Source: Virgibacillus dokdonensis (GTDB lineage Bacteria; Bacillota; Bacilli; Bacillales; Amphibacillaceae). Taken from it: a stretch of 64,000 nucleotides of DNA. The position numbers and the translations under genes were made by a program. Shown here one piece after another: positions 25,638-35,373 of this stretch (position 1 is its first letter; each line of letters opens with the position of its first letter). The stretch is taken from the NCBI RefSeq assembly GCF_900166595.1, contig NZ_LT745763.1, positions 3,347,333 through 3,411,332 on the forward strand, given 5' to 3'. The notes under the pieces were generated by a model. The model saw nothing but the letters and a program-made list of their open reading frames with translations. It did no database searches and was not told where the DNA came from.

Positions 25638-27035
25638 ATGGAAAAAGAAGCAGCATTTAAATTTATCAAACTTAATGCAGATACATTAACTCCTGTAGAA
25701 TTATTTAAGCGATTAACAGGCAAGAAAAAATTCTTGTTAGAAAGCACCTTGCAGCACGAAAAGAAAGGAAAGTTTTCCTTTCTTGGTTGCGATCCTTATG
25801 AAGAGATTATTGGTTTTGGTAATACAACTAAGCATATTGATCTTGTCAATCATACAACTAAAACCATCCAACAAAACGCTTTAACTTATATGGAAAGGAA
25901 TCTTCCCCACATATCCATTGATCTACCACTCCCCTTTTACGGTGGAGCAATTGGCTATGTTGGCTATGATACTATTCGAGCCAGCGAGCATATTGGAGAA
26001 GCGTTAACGAATGATGTAAACATGCCTGATATCCATCTTATGCTTTATAAAAATGTTCTCGTGTTCGATCACACAAGTGAAATCCTATATGTCATAGCAA
26101 TTCAAGTGGGTGCGAAGCCCGAAAACTTAGAAAATCAACTGGCAAATTTGCAAAATCAAATTAATGATGCGAAATATACAAGTGCTTCACAAGAAGCACC
26201 TATTACCTTTTATCCTGAAATAACAAAAGAAGCCTTTCAGCAAAAAATTACAACAGCAAAAAAACATATCCAACAAGGTGACATATTCCAAGTTGTTTTA
26301 TCTCAGCGTATGAAAGCAACCGTTAGGGGGGATACGTTCTCATTTTATCGTCAACTCCGAAAGGCGAATCCATCCCCATATATGTTTTATATCGATTTTG
26401 AACATTATCTTATTCTCGGGGCATCACCAGAAAGTTTAATTGAAACTCGTGGTAGGAGTATCATGACAAATCCAATTGCAGGAACAAAGCCTCGTGGGAA
26501 AACCCCCCTTGAGGATGCACAACAAATGGATGACCTACTGAAGGATGAAAAAGAAATTGCTGAACATCGCATGCTCATTGATTTGAGTAGAAATGATCTA
26601 GGACGTATATGTGAAGTTGGAAGTATTAGCATTCCAACCTATATGACAATTGAAAAATACCAACACGTTATGCATATTGTCTCAGAAGTGCATGGAACAC
26701 TTCGAAATAGATACAACTCATTTACTGCTTTAAAATCCTGCTTGCCTGCTGGGACTGTCACTGGAGCACCAAAGATTAGAGCGATGCAAATCATTAATCA
26801 GCTAGAAAAAACAAGAAGAGGCTTCTACGGTGGAGGCATTGGCTTTATCAACTACAACCATGACTTAACAATGGCGCTCGCAATTCGATCCATCATCGTT
26901 ACCGGTAAACACGCTTATCTACAAACTGGAGCTGGCATTGTACATGATTCTGATCCAGAGAAGGAGTATATGGAAACATTGTTTAAAGCCAAATCCCTTA
27001 TGGAGGTGTCTATAAATGATTGTGTTAATAGATAA
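25638..27035 (+). CDS. trpE: Anthranilate synthase component I
   Basis: 465 residues. Converts chorismate to anthranilate with ammonia from TrpG. The chorismate-binding domain is clear: GDIFQVVLSQRM, PSPYMFYIDF, LGASPESLIETRG, NPIAGTKPRGKTPLED, DLSRNDLGRI, LPAGTVTGAPKIRAMQII and RRGFYGGGIGF. The ATG at 25638 follows AGGAAAGGA by about ten bases; an ATG at 25611 precedes that SD and is not used. First gene of trpEGDCFBA, controlled by two T-boxes. Overlaps trpG by 20 bp. Confidence 0.96.
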   Translation: MEKEAAFKFIKLNADTLTPVELFKRLTGKKKFLLESTLQHEKKGKFSFLGCDPYEEIIGFGNTTKHIDLVNHTTKTIQQNALTYMERNLPHISIDLPLPFYGGAIGYVGYDTIRASEHIGEALTNDVNMPDIHLMLYKNVLVFDHTSEILYVIAIQVGAKPENLENQLANLQNQINDAKYTSASQEAPITFYPEITKEAFQQKITTAKKHIQQGDIFQVVLSQRMKATVRGDTFSFYRQLRKANPSPYMFYIDFEHYLILGASPESLIETRGRSIMTNPIAGTKPRGKTPLEDAQQMDDLLKDEKEIAEHRMLIDLSRNDLGRICEVGSISIPTYMTIEKYQHVMHIVSEVHGTLRNRYNSFTALKSCLPAGTVTGAPKIRAMQIINQLEKTRRGFYGGGIGFINYNHDLTMALAIRSIIVTGKHAYLQTGAGIVHDSDPEKEYMETLFKAKSLMEVSINDCVNR

Positions 27036-27615
27036 TTTTGATTCATTTACTTATAACATCTTCCAATATGTCTCTAAAGAGGGCTTTCATGTTCACGTTG
27101 TTAGAAATAACAACATTACACTCAATGAGATAAATATTCTTAATCCTGAAGCAATTATTATATCACCAGGACCTGGCCTTCCAGAACAAACAGGAGCCTG
27201 TCCAGAAATAGTTAAAAACTTTTATCAGAAAATTCCTATTTTAGGTGTATGCTTGGGTCACCAAATTATCGGTGAGGCATTGGGAGCTTCCCTTCAACCG
27301 TCTAACCAAATAATGCATGGTAAAACATCACTTATTACGCATAATGGATCTGGGATTTTTCAATACTTATCGCAACCACTTGAAGTCATGCGCTATCACT
27401 CATACGTTATTGAGGCGAATTCCCTCCCACAACAGCTTGAGCTAGTGGCAACATCGCTTGAAGACAATGAAGTTATGGCTATTCAGCACACTTTTTATCC
27501 AGTATACGGCGTGCAATTTCATCCTGAATCTATCGGTACAACTTCAGGAAACAGAATAATGCATAACTTTTTACAAAAAATTAGAAAGGAGACTTCATAT
27601 GAGAAATTACCTTAA
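27016..27615 (+). CDS. trpG: Anthranilate synthase component II (glutamine amidotransferase)
   Basis: 199 residues. Class I amidotransferase triad: Cys in LGVCLGHQIIGE (about residue 79), His and Glu in VQFHPESIGTTSG. Supplies ammonia to TrpE. SD GGAGGTG lies inside trpE and the genes overlap by 20 bp. In Bacillus subtilis the shared trpG/pabA gene sits in the folate operon; here an amidotransferase lies inside the trp operon. It could still serve PabB as well. Confidence 0.95.
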   Translation: MIVLIDNFDSFTYNIFQYVSKEGFHVHVVRNNNITLNEINILNPEAIIISPGPGLPEQTGACPEIVKNFYQKIPILGVCLGHQIIGEALGASLQPSNQIMHGKTSLITHNGSGIFQYLSQPLEVMRYHSYVIEANSLPQQLELVATSLEDNEVMAIQHTFYPVYGVQFHPESIGTTSGNRIMHNFLQKIRKETSYEKLP

Positions 27616-28624
27616 AAAATTAATCCAAGGTCATCATCTAAATTTTCATGAGATGAAGAATGTTACACTCTCCTGCATCAATAATTATACAACAGAATCC
27701 GAAATAGCAGCTTTACTAACTGCATTGCAAATAAAAGGAGAAACATCTGATGAAATAGCTGGCTTAGTAGAAGTAATTCGCTCTCGATCACTATATAATA
27801 CTACAAATGTAAAAAATGTCATGGACAATTGTGGAACCGGAGGAGATATGTCAGGGAGTTTTAATATTAGTACAACTTCTGCATTTGTAATTGCTGGTAC
27901 AGGTGTGCCAATTGCAAAGCATGGAAATCGTAGTATTTCAAGTAAAACTGGAAGTGCTGATGTCTTAGAAACACTTGGAGTTTCTCTATTTTTCACACCG
28001 GCACAGGTAGAAGAATCGTTAGATAAAAATAAGATTGTCTTTTTATTTGCTCCCCACGTGCATAACGCATTAAAGTCATTTTCCAAGGTTCGTAAAGACT
28101 TAGGACTACCAACCATTTTTAATATCATTGGTCCCTTAATCAATCCAGTTATGCTGCATTCGCAGTTTATCGGTGTTTACCGTAAAGAAAAACTTGAAAT
28201 CGTAGCTCAAACCTTGCATAAATTAGGGAGAAAGCGTGCTATCGTTGTCAATGGTGCTAATGGTATGGATGAAGCTTCCCTTTCAGGAGTAAACCATCTT
28301 ATCCTGCTTGAAGATGGGAAACTAAAACCTTTCACTTTGCATCCAGAAGAAGTTGGATTACCAATGTATCCCAACGAAGAAATTCAGGGTGGTGACGCTA
28401 AGAAAAACGCTGCCATTATGAAAGACGTTTTGCAAGGGAATTCAAGCGCTTATTTAGATACTGTCCTTCTAAATGCAGGTCTGGGCCTTTACGCACATGG
28501 AACAGCATCTTCTATACAACAAGGAGTGGAATTAGCGAATGAAAGTGTCCGTTCGGGAAAAGCACTAGCTTGCCTATTAAACTTGGTGGATTTTAGCAAG
28601 AAATGCACAAGAGAGGTGATTTAA
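27599..28624 (+). CDS. trpD: Anthranilate phosphoribosyltransferase
   Basis: 341 residues. Transfers phosphoribose from PRPP to anthranilate. Conserved segments: NCGTGGDMSGSFNISTTSAFV (PRPP loop), AKHGNRSISSKTGSADVLETLG, FLFAPHVHNALKSFSKVRKDLGLPTIFNIIGPLINP and NGANGMDEASLSG. ATG with AAGGAG upstream; overlaps trpG by 17 bp. Confidence 0.96.
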   Translation: MRNYLKKLIQGHHLNFHEMKNVTLSCINNYTTESEIAALLTALQIKGETSDEIAGLVEVIRSRSLYNTTNVKNVMDNCGTGGDMSGSFNISTTSAFVIAGTGVPIAKHGNRSISSKTGSADVLETLGVSLFFTPAQVEESLDKNKIVFLFAPHVHNALKSFSKVRKDLGLPTIFNIIGPLINPVMLHSQFIGVYRKEKLEIVAQTLHKLGRKRAIVVNGANGMDEASLSGVNHLILLEDGKLKPFTLHPEEVGLPMYPNEEIQGGDAKKNAAIMKDVLQGNSSAYLDTVLLNAGLGLYAHGTASSIQQGVELANESVRSGKALACLLNLVDFSKKCTREVI

Positions 28625-29416
28625 ATGACTATTTTAGAAAAAATTATAGCACACAAGCAAATGGAGGTGGATAAGCTTTTGGAGGAAGCCAGGCTTTTTG
28701 ATATGAGTAAACAACCGGTTCCTTTCAAAAATAGAGTGACTACTTCCAACGAGGTACAGATTATTTCTGAAATCAAACGTTCCTCTCCTTCAAAAGGAGA
28801 TATAAAAGCGGAGGTCCATCCAGTTACACTGGCTAAACAGTATGAGGCTTACGGTGCAGTAGCGATATCTGTACTCACCGACAACGTTTTTTTTAAGGGG
28901 TCGATGAAGGATTTGCAAGCTGTTGCAGAAGTGGTGCAAATACCTGTCTTATGCAAAGATTTTATCATTCATACCGTACAAATCGATCAAGCTAAAGCAG
29001 CTGGCGCCTCCATCATATTATTAATTGCAGCTGCATTATCCAAACAAAAATTACATGAATTATATCATTATGCTACCGAAAAAGGACTTGAGGTTATTTG
29101 TGAAGTACATCAAATGGAAGAATTAGAAGCCATATTAGAACTAGACCCTGCAATTATTGGAATTAATAACCGGAATTTAAAAACCTTTGAAGTAGATTTA
29201 CAAACAACAGTTAAACTAGCATCTCATATTAAAAATAAAAACACTTTAATTATTAGTGAAAGTGGAATTAGTACCCGTTCTGATGCACTTTTAGCACGAG
29301 ATGCTGGTGCAGAAGCACTACTTATAGGTGAAACATTAATGCGTTCGACTAACTTATTTGAAACTTATCATACATTAAAGGTTTCCAAGATAAGGAGGAT
29401 GCACGATGCTCGTTAA
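28625..29416 (+). CDS. trpC: Indole-3-glycerol phosphate synthase
   Basis: 263 residues, TIM barrel that closes the indole ring of CdRP. Key residues: Lys in SEIKRSSPSKG, Lys in VLCKDFIIH, Glu in VICEVHQMEELE, Asn in IIGINNRNLKTFEVD, and SESGIST. ATG directly after the trpD stop with SD GAGAGGTG. Overlaps trpF by 11 bp. Confidence 0.95.
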   Translation: MTILEKIIAHKQMEVDKLLEEARLFDMSKQPVPFKNRVTTSNEVQIISEIKRSSPSKGDIKAEVHPVTLAKQYEAYGAVAISVLTDNVFFKGSMKDLQAVAEVVQIPVLCKDFIIHTVQIDQAKAAGASIILLIAAALSKQKLHELYHYATEKGLEVICEVHQMEELEAILELDPAIIGINNRNLKTFEVDLQTTVKLASHIKNKNTLIISESGISTRSDALLARDAGAEALLIGETLMRSTNLFETYHTLKVSKIRRMHDAR

Positions 29417-30038
29417 AATATGTGGCATTCAATCCGTTGCTGCTGCTCGGGCAGCTGTCGAAGCAGGAGCAGACTTCATTGGCTTTGTGTTTGCCGAAAG
29501 CAAGCGATCGATCACTCCTAAAGCTGCTGCTACCATCGCAAACACCCTCCCCCATTCAATAAAGAAGGTTGGCGTGTTTGTAAACGAAACTGTTGACATT
29601 ATGAATACAATCGCTGCACATGTCCCACTTGACTATATCCAACTTCACGGTCAAGAAACCGCTGCTGTAGCTGCAAAACTAACATGTAAAATAATTAGAG
29701 CGTATCCGGTCGATGACGAAAATGTATCTTGTATTAAACCATTTCCTTGCAATTTCTACTTGTTAGATGGCCCAGTAGGAAAAAGACCTGGGGGTAACGG
29801 GATGACTTTTAATTGGAGTATACTCAATCATTTATCCATTCCAAAGGACAACATAATGATTGCTGGTGGACTAACACCTGAGAACGTTCATTCCGCTATA
29901 GAAGCCCTTCAACCATTCGCTGTTGATGTCTCAAGTGGAGTAGAAACAAACGGTAAGAAAGATTTTGAAAAGATAAATCAATTTATAGTTCATGCTAAAC
30001 GAAAGGATGAATTCGATGCCAACCTACACAATGCCTGA
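29406..30038 (+). CDS. trpF: Phosphoribosylanthranilate isomerase
   Basis: 210 residues. Catalytic Cys in MLVKICGIQ, then [34 protein letters not shown], the catalytic Asp in FYLLDG and [31 protein letters not shown] within trpC. Overlaps the beginning of trpB by about 23 bp. Confidence 0.95.
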   Translation: MLVKICGIQSVAAARAAVEAGADFIGFVFAESKRSITPKAAATIANTLPHSIKKVGVFVNETVDIMNTIAAHVPLDYIQLHGQETAAVAAKLTCKIIRAYPVDDENVSCIKPFPCNFYLLDGPVGKRPGGNGMTFNWSILNHLSIPKDNIMIAGGLTPENVHSAIEALQPFAVDVSSGVETNGKKDFEKINQFIVHAKRKDEFDANLHNA

Positions 30039-31212
30039 TGTAAATGGAAAGTTCGGTAAATTCGGAGGAAGATACGTTCCAGAAACACTTATGCCCGCTT
30101 TACTTGAGTTAGAGCAAGCTTATGAAGAAGCAATGAATGATCCAACATTTACAAAAGAATTAAATGATTATATGACCCAATATATTGGTAGAGAAACTCC
30201 ATTATATTATGCAAGGAATCTCACGAAGCGGTTTGCAGGACCACACATATATCTAAAGCGTGAGGATTTAAACCATACAGGAGCACATAAAATAAATAAT
30301 ACGATCGGTCAAGCTTTGTTGACGTGCCGAATGGGCAAGAAAAAAGTTGTTGCAGAAACTGGTGCTGGACAACATGGAGTAGCTACTGCAACAGTTTGCT
30401 CCCTACTTGGTCTGAAATGTGTTGTATTTATGGGAGAAGCAGATATGCGCAGACAAAAACTTAATGTATTTAGGATGGAACTATTAGGTGCTGAAGTACG
30501 CAGTGTTAAAAATGGGAGTGGTACTTTAAAAGATGCAGTCAATGATGCCCTAAGGTATTGGGTGGCAAATGTTGAAGATACGCATTATATTCTTGGTTCT
30601 GTTGTGGGACCTCATCCATTCCCAAAAATTGTCCGCGATTTTCAATCTATTATTGGAAAGGAAACGAAGAACCAAATGCTTCAGAAGCACGGTTCATTAC
30701 CAGATGCTATCGTTGCATGTATTGGCGGGGGAAGCAATGCCATGGGAATTTTTTATCCCTTTATAGAAGATAAGGATGTAAAGTTATATGGTGTAGAGGC
30801 AGGAGGAGTCGGGATAGATACCAACCAGCATGCATCTGTATTAGTAAGACCAAACCCTGGGATCCTGCATGGGACAATGACAAATTTACTGCAAGATGAT
30901 CATGGACAAATTCAAGAAGCTTTTTCGATTTCCGCTGGTCTAGACTACCCTGGTGTTGGACCTGAGCATAGCCATTTAAATGATACAGGACGGGTAATAT
31001 ATGAATCAATTACTGACGATAAAGCTGTGTCTGCATTCCAAACATTATCTCAGACTGAAGGCATTATTCCAGCATTAGAAAGCGCGCATGCGATTGCTTT
31101 TGTAGAGAAACTAGCTAAACGAATGACCCCCGCGCAAACGCTTGTAGTTTGTCTTTCAGGCCGCGGTGATAAAGATGTCGAACAAATAAAACAAATATTG
31201 GAGGAGAAATAA
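30016..31212 (+). CDS. trpB: Tryptophan synthase beta chain
   Basis: 398 residues. PLP enzyme condensing indole and serine. PLP Lys in [35 protein letters not shown], the phosphate loop [12 protein letters not shown], and the C-terminal [11 protein letters not shown] at 30016, eight bases after GAAAGGA, is preferred to the ATG at 29992. Starts inside trpF. Confidence 0.97.
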   Translation: MPTYTMPDVNGKFGKFGGRYVPETLMPALLELEQAYEEAMNDPTFTKELNDYMTQYIGRETPLYYARNLTKRFAGPHIYLKREDLNHTGAHKINNTIGQALLTCRMGKKKVVAETGAGQHGVATATVCSLLGLKCVVFMGEADMRRQKLNVFRMELLGAEVRSVKNGSGTLKDAVNDALRYWVANVEDTHYILGSVVGPHPFPKIVRDFQSIIGKETKNQMLQKHGSLPDAIVACIGGGSNAMGIFYPFIEDKDVKLYGVEAGGVGIDTNQHASVLVRPNPGILHGTMTNLLQDDHGQIQEAFSISAGLDYPGVGPEHSHLNDTGRVIYESITDDKAVSAFQTLSQTEGIIPALESAHAIAFVEKLAKRMTPAQTLVVCLSGRGDKDVEQIKQILEEK

Positions 31213-31213
31213 T

Positions 31214-31987
31214 ATGGGGAAAGAAAAATTAACCAATCACCTTCACCAACTACAAAACGAAAGTAAAAATCTTTTTGTTCCCTATATTATGGCTGGCGAT
31301 GGTGGATTGGATAAATTAGAGGAAAATATCCAACTTTTGCAAAATTGCGGTGTCGCTGCTATAGAAGTAGGTGTTCCATTTTCTGATCCCGTTGCAGATG
31401 GGCCAACAATACAAAACGCTGGTAAGCGTTCACTTGAAAATGGCACGACATTGACAGCAGTATTACAAAAGTTAGAATTATTTAAAGCTAAGCGTACAGT
31501 ACCAATCATTGTTATGACCTATATAAACCTTATATATAAGTATGGCGTGAGCCGTTTTGCTAAATCCTGTGTGCAAGCTGGAATAGATGGTTTAATTATT
31601 CCAGACCTCCCCATCGAAGAGGAAAAAATGGTAACAGACGTATTAAATCAGCAATCCATAGCACTTATAAGACTTGTTGCTTTAACAAGCTCAAAGGATA
31701 GAATTAAAATGTTAGCCAATCGCTCTGACGGATTTCTTTACGCTGTCACTGTTACTGGGACAACTGGGGAAAGAACAACTTACGAAAAAAAAGTAAAAAC
31801 ATATCTTTACCAATTAAAACAGCAAAGCCCTGTTCCTGTTCTAGCTGGATTTGGTATATCCACAAGTGAACAGGCTATAGAACTAGCTTCATATTGCGAT
31901 GGTGTTATCGTTGGAAGTAAAATCGTAGATCTTTTTCATCAAGGAAAAACAGCAGAAATTAAACAACTCATACAAACAAGTATTTAA
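31214..31987 (+). CDS. trpA: Tryptophan synthase alpha chain
   Basis: 257 residues, TIM barrel. Cleaves indole-glycerol phosphate and channels indole to TrpB. The catalytic Glu and Asp sit in IEVGVPFSDPVADGPTIQNA (Glu) and GLIIPDLPIEEE (Asp). YAVTVTGTTGER and AGFGISTSEQA form the phosphate site. SD GGAGGAG in the end of trpB. Last gene of the operon; a terminator follows. Confidence 0.96.
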   Translation: MGKEKLTNHLHQLQNESKNLFVPYIMAGDGGLDKLEENIQLLQNCGVAAIEVGVPFSDPVADGPTIQNAGKRSLENGTTLTAVLQKLELFKAKRTVPIIVMTYINLIYKYGVSRFAKSCVQAGIDGLIIPDLPIEEEKMVTDVLNQQSIALIRLVALTSSKDRIKMLANRSDGFLYAVTVTGTTGERTTYEKKVKTYLYQLKQQSPVPVLAGFGISTSEQAIELASYCDGVIVGSKIVDLFHQGKTAEIKQLIQTSI

Positions 31988-32017
31988 AAAAAGGGTTATA
32001 CCCCAAACATGCTAAAT

Positions 32018-32062
32018 GAGTAGCACAAACCCATAGTCATGGATCTGTGCTACTCTTTTTTA
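32018..32062 (+). terminator. Terminator of the trp operon
   Basis: GAGTAGCACA (32018-32027) pairs perfectly with TGTGCTACTC (32046-32055), followed by six or more Ts. It lies 30 bp after the trpA stop and just before the IS30 element. Confidence 0.85.
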
Positions 32063-32102
32063 CACTATAGGAACGTATAAGATTTTTTATAGTTTTGATT
32101 TG

Positions 32103-33074
32103 TCAAATTAAGCGAGACAACATGTTTTGATCAAATTCTTTATCGACATGGGACATGAAACACTCCATCGGTGTTTTGTAACCTAATGATTTTCTTGGAA
32201 TATTGTTTCGTCTAAGTGCTACTTCAGAAATATACATTTGGGTTATGGGGTTGAAATCCATATCCTTTGGTAGCCCATTTCTTCGAAGCAGACCGTTGGA
32301 ATGCTCATTCAATCCTCTTTGTGAAGGGGTTCCAGGATCTGCAAAATAAATATCAATATCTTGCTTATTACTGATAGATTTCCAATTAGAAAACTCTTTA
32401 CCACAGTCGAAAATAATCGATTTAAACAAGTGTTTCGGCAGTGGAGCGAGCCAGTCATTAAGCGATGATTCAACATTAGCAGCTCTTCTTCCTTCTGGCT
32501 TAATGGCAATGATACATTTTGTTAATCGCTCAACCAATGTGATGACAGCACTTTTATGGTGGCGACCAACAATCGTGTCTCCTTCTAGGTGACCAAATTC
32601 TTTCTTGTAATTCGGATGGTCATTGTCTCGGTCTTGAATGCCGCGTCTAAAGCTTTGTTTCCCTCTTTTTTCCTTGTAGCCATTTGGCTTGCGTTTGCCT
32701 TGCATAGGTAAAGTATTCACATCAAATTCGCCTGCTTCAAACTTACGATAAAGGGTACGCATGCTACAGAAAATAGGTCTTTCATTCCGACCGATGATGA
32801 CATCAGGCGTCCAACCGTCACAGGCTTTTTCTTCAATGTAGGCTCTTTCTTCATCTGTTAACTGCGTTCTTTTTCGACCGCATTTAGCTTTGTTCGCTTT
32901 ATAGTTCAAATGAATATCTATCGCAGTTAGACCGTTTTTCAATTCGCGAATCACACGATATATAGTTTCATGACCACGCTTTAATTTTTCAGCAATTTTT
33001 CGACCTGATAGACCAAATTCAAGATATTCCGCTATGAATATGAGCTCTGTTTTGGTAAGATGGGTATAGGACAT
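32103..33074 (-). CDS. IS30-family transposase
   Basis: 323 residues. An N-terminal helix-turn-helix of IS30 type (LTKTELIFIAEYLEFGLSGR, RKIAEKLKRGHETIYRVI), then the DDE integrase core. Triad: D166 (HLEGDTIVG), D223 (IIFDCGKEF) and E257 (RGLNEHSNG). The residue after D223 is Cys where Asn is common in the family. SD AAGGAG before ATG. Full length, no frameshift, so the element may be active. Confidence 0.95.
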   Translation of the reverse strand: MSYTHLTKTELIFIAEYLEFGLSGRKIAEKLKRGHETIYRVIRELKNGLTAIDIHLNYKANKAKCGRKRTQLTDEERAYIEEKACDGWTPDVIIGRNERPIFCSMRTLYRKFEAGEFDVNTLPMQGKRKPNGYKEKRGKQSFRRGIQDRDNDHPNYKKEFGHLEGDTIVGRHHKSAVITLVERLTKCIIAIKPEGRRAANVESSLNDWLAPLPKHLFKSIIFDCGKEFSNWKSISNKQDIDIYFADPGTPSQRGLNEHSNGLLRRNGLPKDMDFNPITQMYISEVALRRNNIPRKSLGYKTPMECFMSHVDKEFDQNMLSRLI

Positions 33075-33181
33075 GTCAGATACACTCTCCTTAACTTTGG
33101 TTGGTTTTGATTGAGTATATCATGGCATGTCTTTTTTGTATTGCATGGTGTCATCTCTTTGAAGTTACAATATCACACTAA

Positions 33182-33385
33182 CCACAGCTTTAGCTGCCTG
33201 CCCTTGACCGCCGTGCCCATTCTTAGTGATCGCTGGAAGGGGGTCGGGGCCCCACCAGCGGAGCTTAGAATGGATTGTCCGTGGTACGCTATTCATGCGG
33301 ATGTTGCCTTATGGCATTTTTTCAACCATCCGCCGTTTACATCTCACCACGGACACAAACAAGGTCAAGGGTGGTGGTAGGGTGA
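33182..33385 (-). ncRNA. Structured RNA-like module inside the IS30 element (copy 2)
   Basis: Read 5' to 3' on the - strand, with + coordinates given. Helix A 33363-33371 with 33201-33209 (9 bp); B 33346-33355 with 33276-33285 (10 bp); C 33327-33333 with 33297-33303 (7 bp); D 33313-33316 with 33305-33308; G 33267-33273 with 33217-33223 (7 bp); E 33255-33260 with 33231-33236 (6 bp), with GGGGCCCC in its loop; F CAGC/GCTG with loop TAAA at 33185-33196. Same order and spacing as the IS256 copy at 6121-6330. Primary sequence is kept mainly in A (CCTTGACCTTG-TTT), the GTGGTG of B, the GGTCAAGG strand and the GCAGCTAAxGCTGTGG 3' end. Lies upstream of, and in the same sense as, the transposase. Transcription is inferred. 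Confidence 0.75.
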
Positions 33386-33443
33386 CTTCACTTAAAGCCT
33401 AAATCTGATGACAATGTTTTATGTGTCTCGCTTAATTTTACAA

Positions 33444-33838
33444 TCTAGGAGTATAAGAAAAACAAAGACTTTCAATAACACGAAAAGAGTATTATGAGAA
33501 ATTTCATCTAGCAATTGAAGTTTACTATGCTGAAAAGAAAAATCAAATAGTAACATCAAATGAGAAGCTATGAATCGTGGCGAAAACTACATAGTTCAAA
33601 TCATGTTTAAATTAGATACATTTATAACTTATTTCCGCAGAATCTTCCGAGTTAATAAAACCTGATTAACTAGTATCTTTGCTAGCAGCTAATCCCCTTC
33701 ACTTACATTATTCAAAAAGCATATACTGCTATAACTTGTATCTAAAATCAGGAGTAACTATTTTATATCTCTGTAACTGTAAATGCCGACAATATCTGTT
33801 AAAGTTACGACCTTTTTATTATAGAGACGGAGGTTTAT
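33444..33838. other. Intergenic between IS30 and the polysaccharide cluster
   Basis: AT-rich, with no gene or clear hairpin. Contains the SD (GACGGAGG) of the GT2 gene at its end. Confidence 0.5.
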
Positions 33839-35122
33839 ATGTTGAAAGATATTTCAGTTATCATTATTTTCCCTTTCAGCCAAAAAGTACTTCAACAAAT
33901 GTTAGTGTCTTTGCGAAAACTCCAAGCAAGAATAAGTTCCGTTATCGTCATACAAGCTACAAATATAACTCTTAACAAAAATCAGGTGAATGATTGGTTA
34001 AACGATATATGCTTTATTACTAGTAAAAACAATGAATTAGCACATACATTAGATAATATAATGGATCAGACAAATAACCGTTATGTTTTATTCCTTTCTC
34101 ATACACATTGTTTATCCGCTTCTGTAAACTCAGAAATGCTTCAGCTAGAACAACCAAAGACTGTATTAACAACTGGGTATCGTTTCAGAAATCATGCTAT
34201 TTACCTGCCACTTTTAGCATTAAGTAAGTATATAAAAAAAATAGGAGGTTTCACCAACATCCACCCCCCATTTAATGAAGCATTTTTACCTGCTTGGCTC
34301 GCAAATTTAGATAAATCAAGTCAATTAACTATAGAAAATCTCATTAATCCATCAGTGGAAACAAGAAACACTACTACAAGCGCAAAATATATGATAGCGC
34401 AAAAATATCAATTTAAAAAAGAAAATCTGACCAGCCCCTCTCTATCTGTACTCATATCCAATTATAATATGGAAAAATATGTGGATATCGCAGTTGCTTC
34501 CTGTCTATTACAAAACATGCCATTTGATCAAATACTAATTATCGATGATGGATCGACAGATTACTCCTTAAAAAAACTATTACAATGGGATAGAAATAAA
34601 CAGGTGAAATTAATTACTAAAAAAAATGAAGGGAAGGCGAAAGCTCTTAATACGCTACTCCCCTATATTACATCAGAATTCATCTTAGAGCTTGATGCAG
34701 ATGATTGGCTTGATCCGAATGCAGTAGCCATGATAAAGAAGCACCTATTAGAGCTTCCTGAAAATTCGTCTTTACTCTATGGTAATTTTAGAAGATGGAA
34801 ACAAATAAATGATGAGGTTTTTTTCAAAGGAATTAAAAAAGGGAAACAAATTCACAGGCCTGCTGAATTGCTAACCTATTCTTTTCCTCTTGGACCAAGA
34901 ATATATCGAACCTCTACTTTAAAAAGTACAGGTGGCTTTCTAATCAATGACTTTGAAAATGGCAGACTGTATGAAGATGTAAGTACGCTATTGCAATTAA
35001 TAAAGCACTCTAAATTAAATTACAGCAATTTCACTATCTATAATATTAGAGAACATCAAGAAAGTATTACCACAATAAACCGTAGTAAATGGAGTGAGTA
35101 TTTGAATCATATAGATCTGTAA
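33839..35122 (+). CDS. GT2-family glycosyltransferase with two GT-A-like halves
   Basis: 427 residues. The second half (about 195-330) is a clear GT2 domain: LSVLISNYNMEKYVDIAVASC, ILIIDDGSTDYSL, NEGKAKALNTLL and the metal-binding LELDADDWLDPNA (DxD). The first half (about 1-165) begins like another GT-A fold (ISVIIIFPFSQKVLQQMLVSL) but lacks a DxD motif, so it may be a degenerate duplicate. It would add a sugar to the surface glycan made by this cluster. ATG with GGAGG upstream. Confidence 0.85.
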   Translation: MLKDISVIIIFPFSQKVLQQMLVSLRKLQARISSVIVIQATNITLNKNQVNDWLNDICFITSKNNELAHTLDNIMDQTNNRYVLFLSHTHCLSASVNSEMLQLEQPKTVLTTGYRFRNHAIYLPLLALSKYIKKIGGFTNIHPPFNEAFLPAWLANLDKSSQLTIENLINPSVETRNTTTSAKYMIAQKYQFKKENLTSPSLSVLISNYNMEKYVDIAVASCLLQNMPFDQILIIDDGSTDYSLKKLLQWDRNKQVKLITKKNEGKAKALNTLLPYITSEFILELDADDWLDPNAVAMIKKHLLELPENSSLLYGNFRRWKQINDEVFFKGIKKGKQIHRPAELLTYSFPLGPRIYRTSTLKSTGGFLINDFENGRLYEDVSTLLQLIKHSKLNYSNFTIYNIREHQESITTINRSKWSEYLNHIDL

Positions 35123-35330
35123 ACAAGCAGAAGTTAAAATAACTATTTAGAGTTATCTCATAACTTTATGGTGAACTGAATAGGTTTAGGACTAGTCAGG
35201 TAGTCAACGTTACTTACGACTTCGCCATTCGCAACAAGATTTACCTTCCTTTCATAACGTAAAATGGAATGATCCATGTTTCCTTTTCAATTATCTTAGT
35301 ATTCTCCCTTCATGGGTAAAAAAATAAAAA

Positions 35331-35359
35331 TTCCCATAAAGATTACATCTTTATGGGAA
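35331..35359 (-). terminator. Terminator of the aminotransferase transcript
   Basis: Perfect 12-bp stem TTCCCATAAAGA/TCTTTATGGGAA (35331-35342/35348-35359). On the - strand it is followed by TTTTTATTTTTTT. It lies 15 bp after the 35374 stop. Confidence 0.9.
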
Positions 35360-35373
35360 CAAAATTATTTTAT

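Larger units (their letters stand above)
32100..33443 (-). mobile_element. IS30-family insertion sequence, about 1344 bp, with 5' RNA-like module
   Basis: The ends match as inverted repeats: TTGTCAAATTAAGCGAGACA at 32100-32119 against the complement of 33424-33443 (one mismatch). One transposase on the - strand (32103-33074), whose last codons lie inside the left repeat. Between its start and the right end lie about 370 bp of non-coding DNA containing the structured module at 33182-33385. That makes the element longer than the usual 1.0-1.2 kb of the family. I could not find a clear 2-3 bp target duplication. It sits between the trp terminator and the polysaccharide cluster and disrupts no gene. 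Confidence 0.88.

Noticed and set aside
32091..33450. Target-site duplication for the IS30 element
   Set aside because: No consistent 2-3 bp repeat could be aligned at both ends; element ends could be off by one or two bases.
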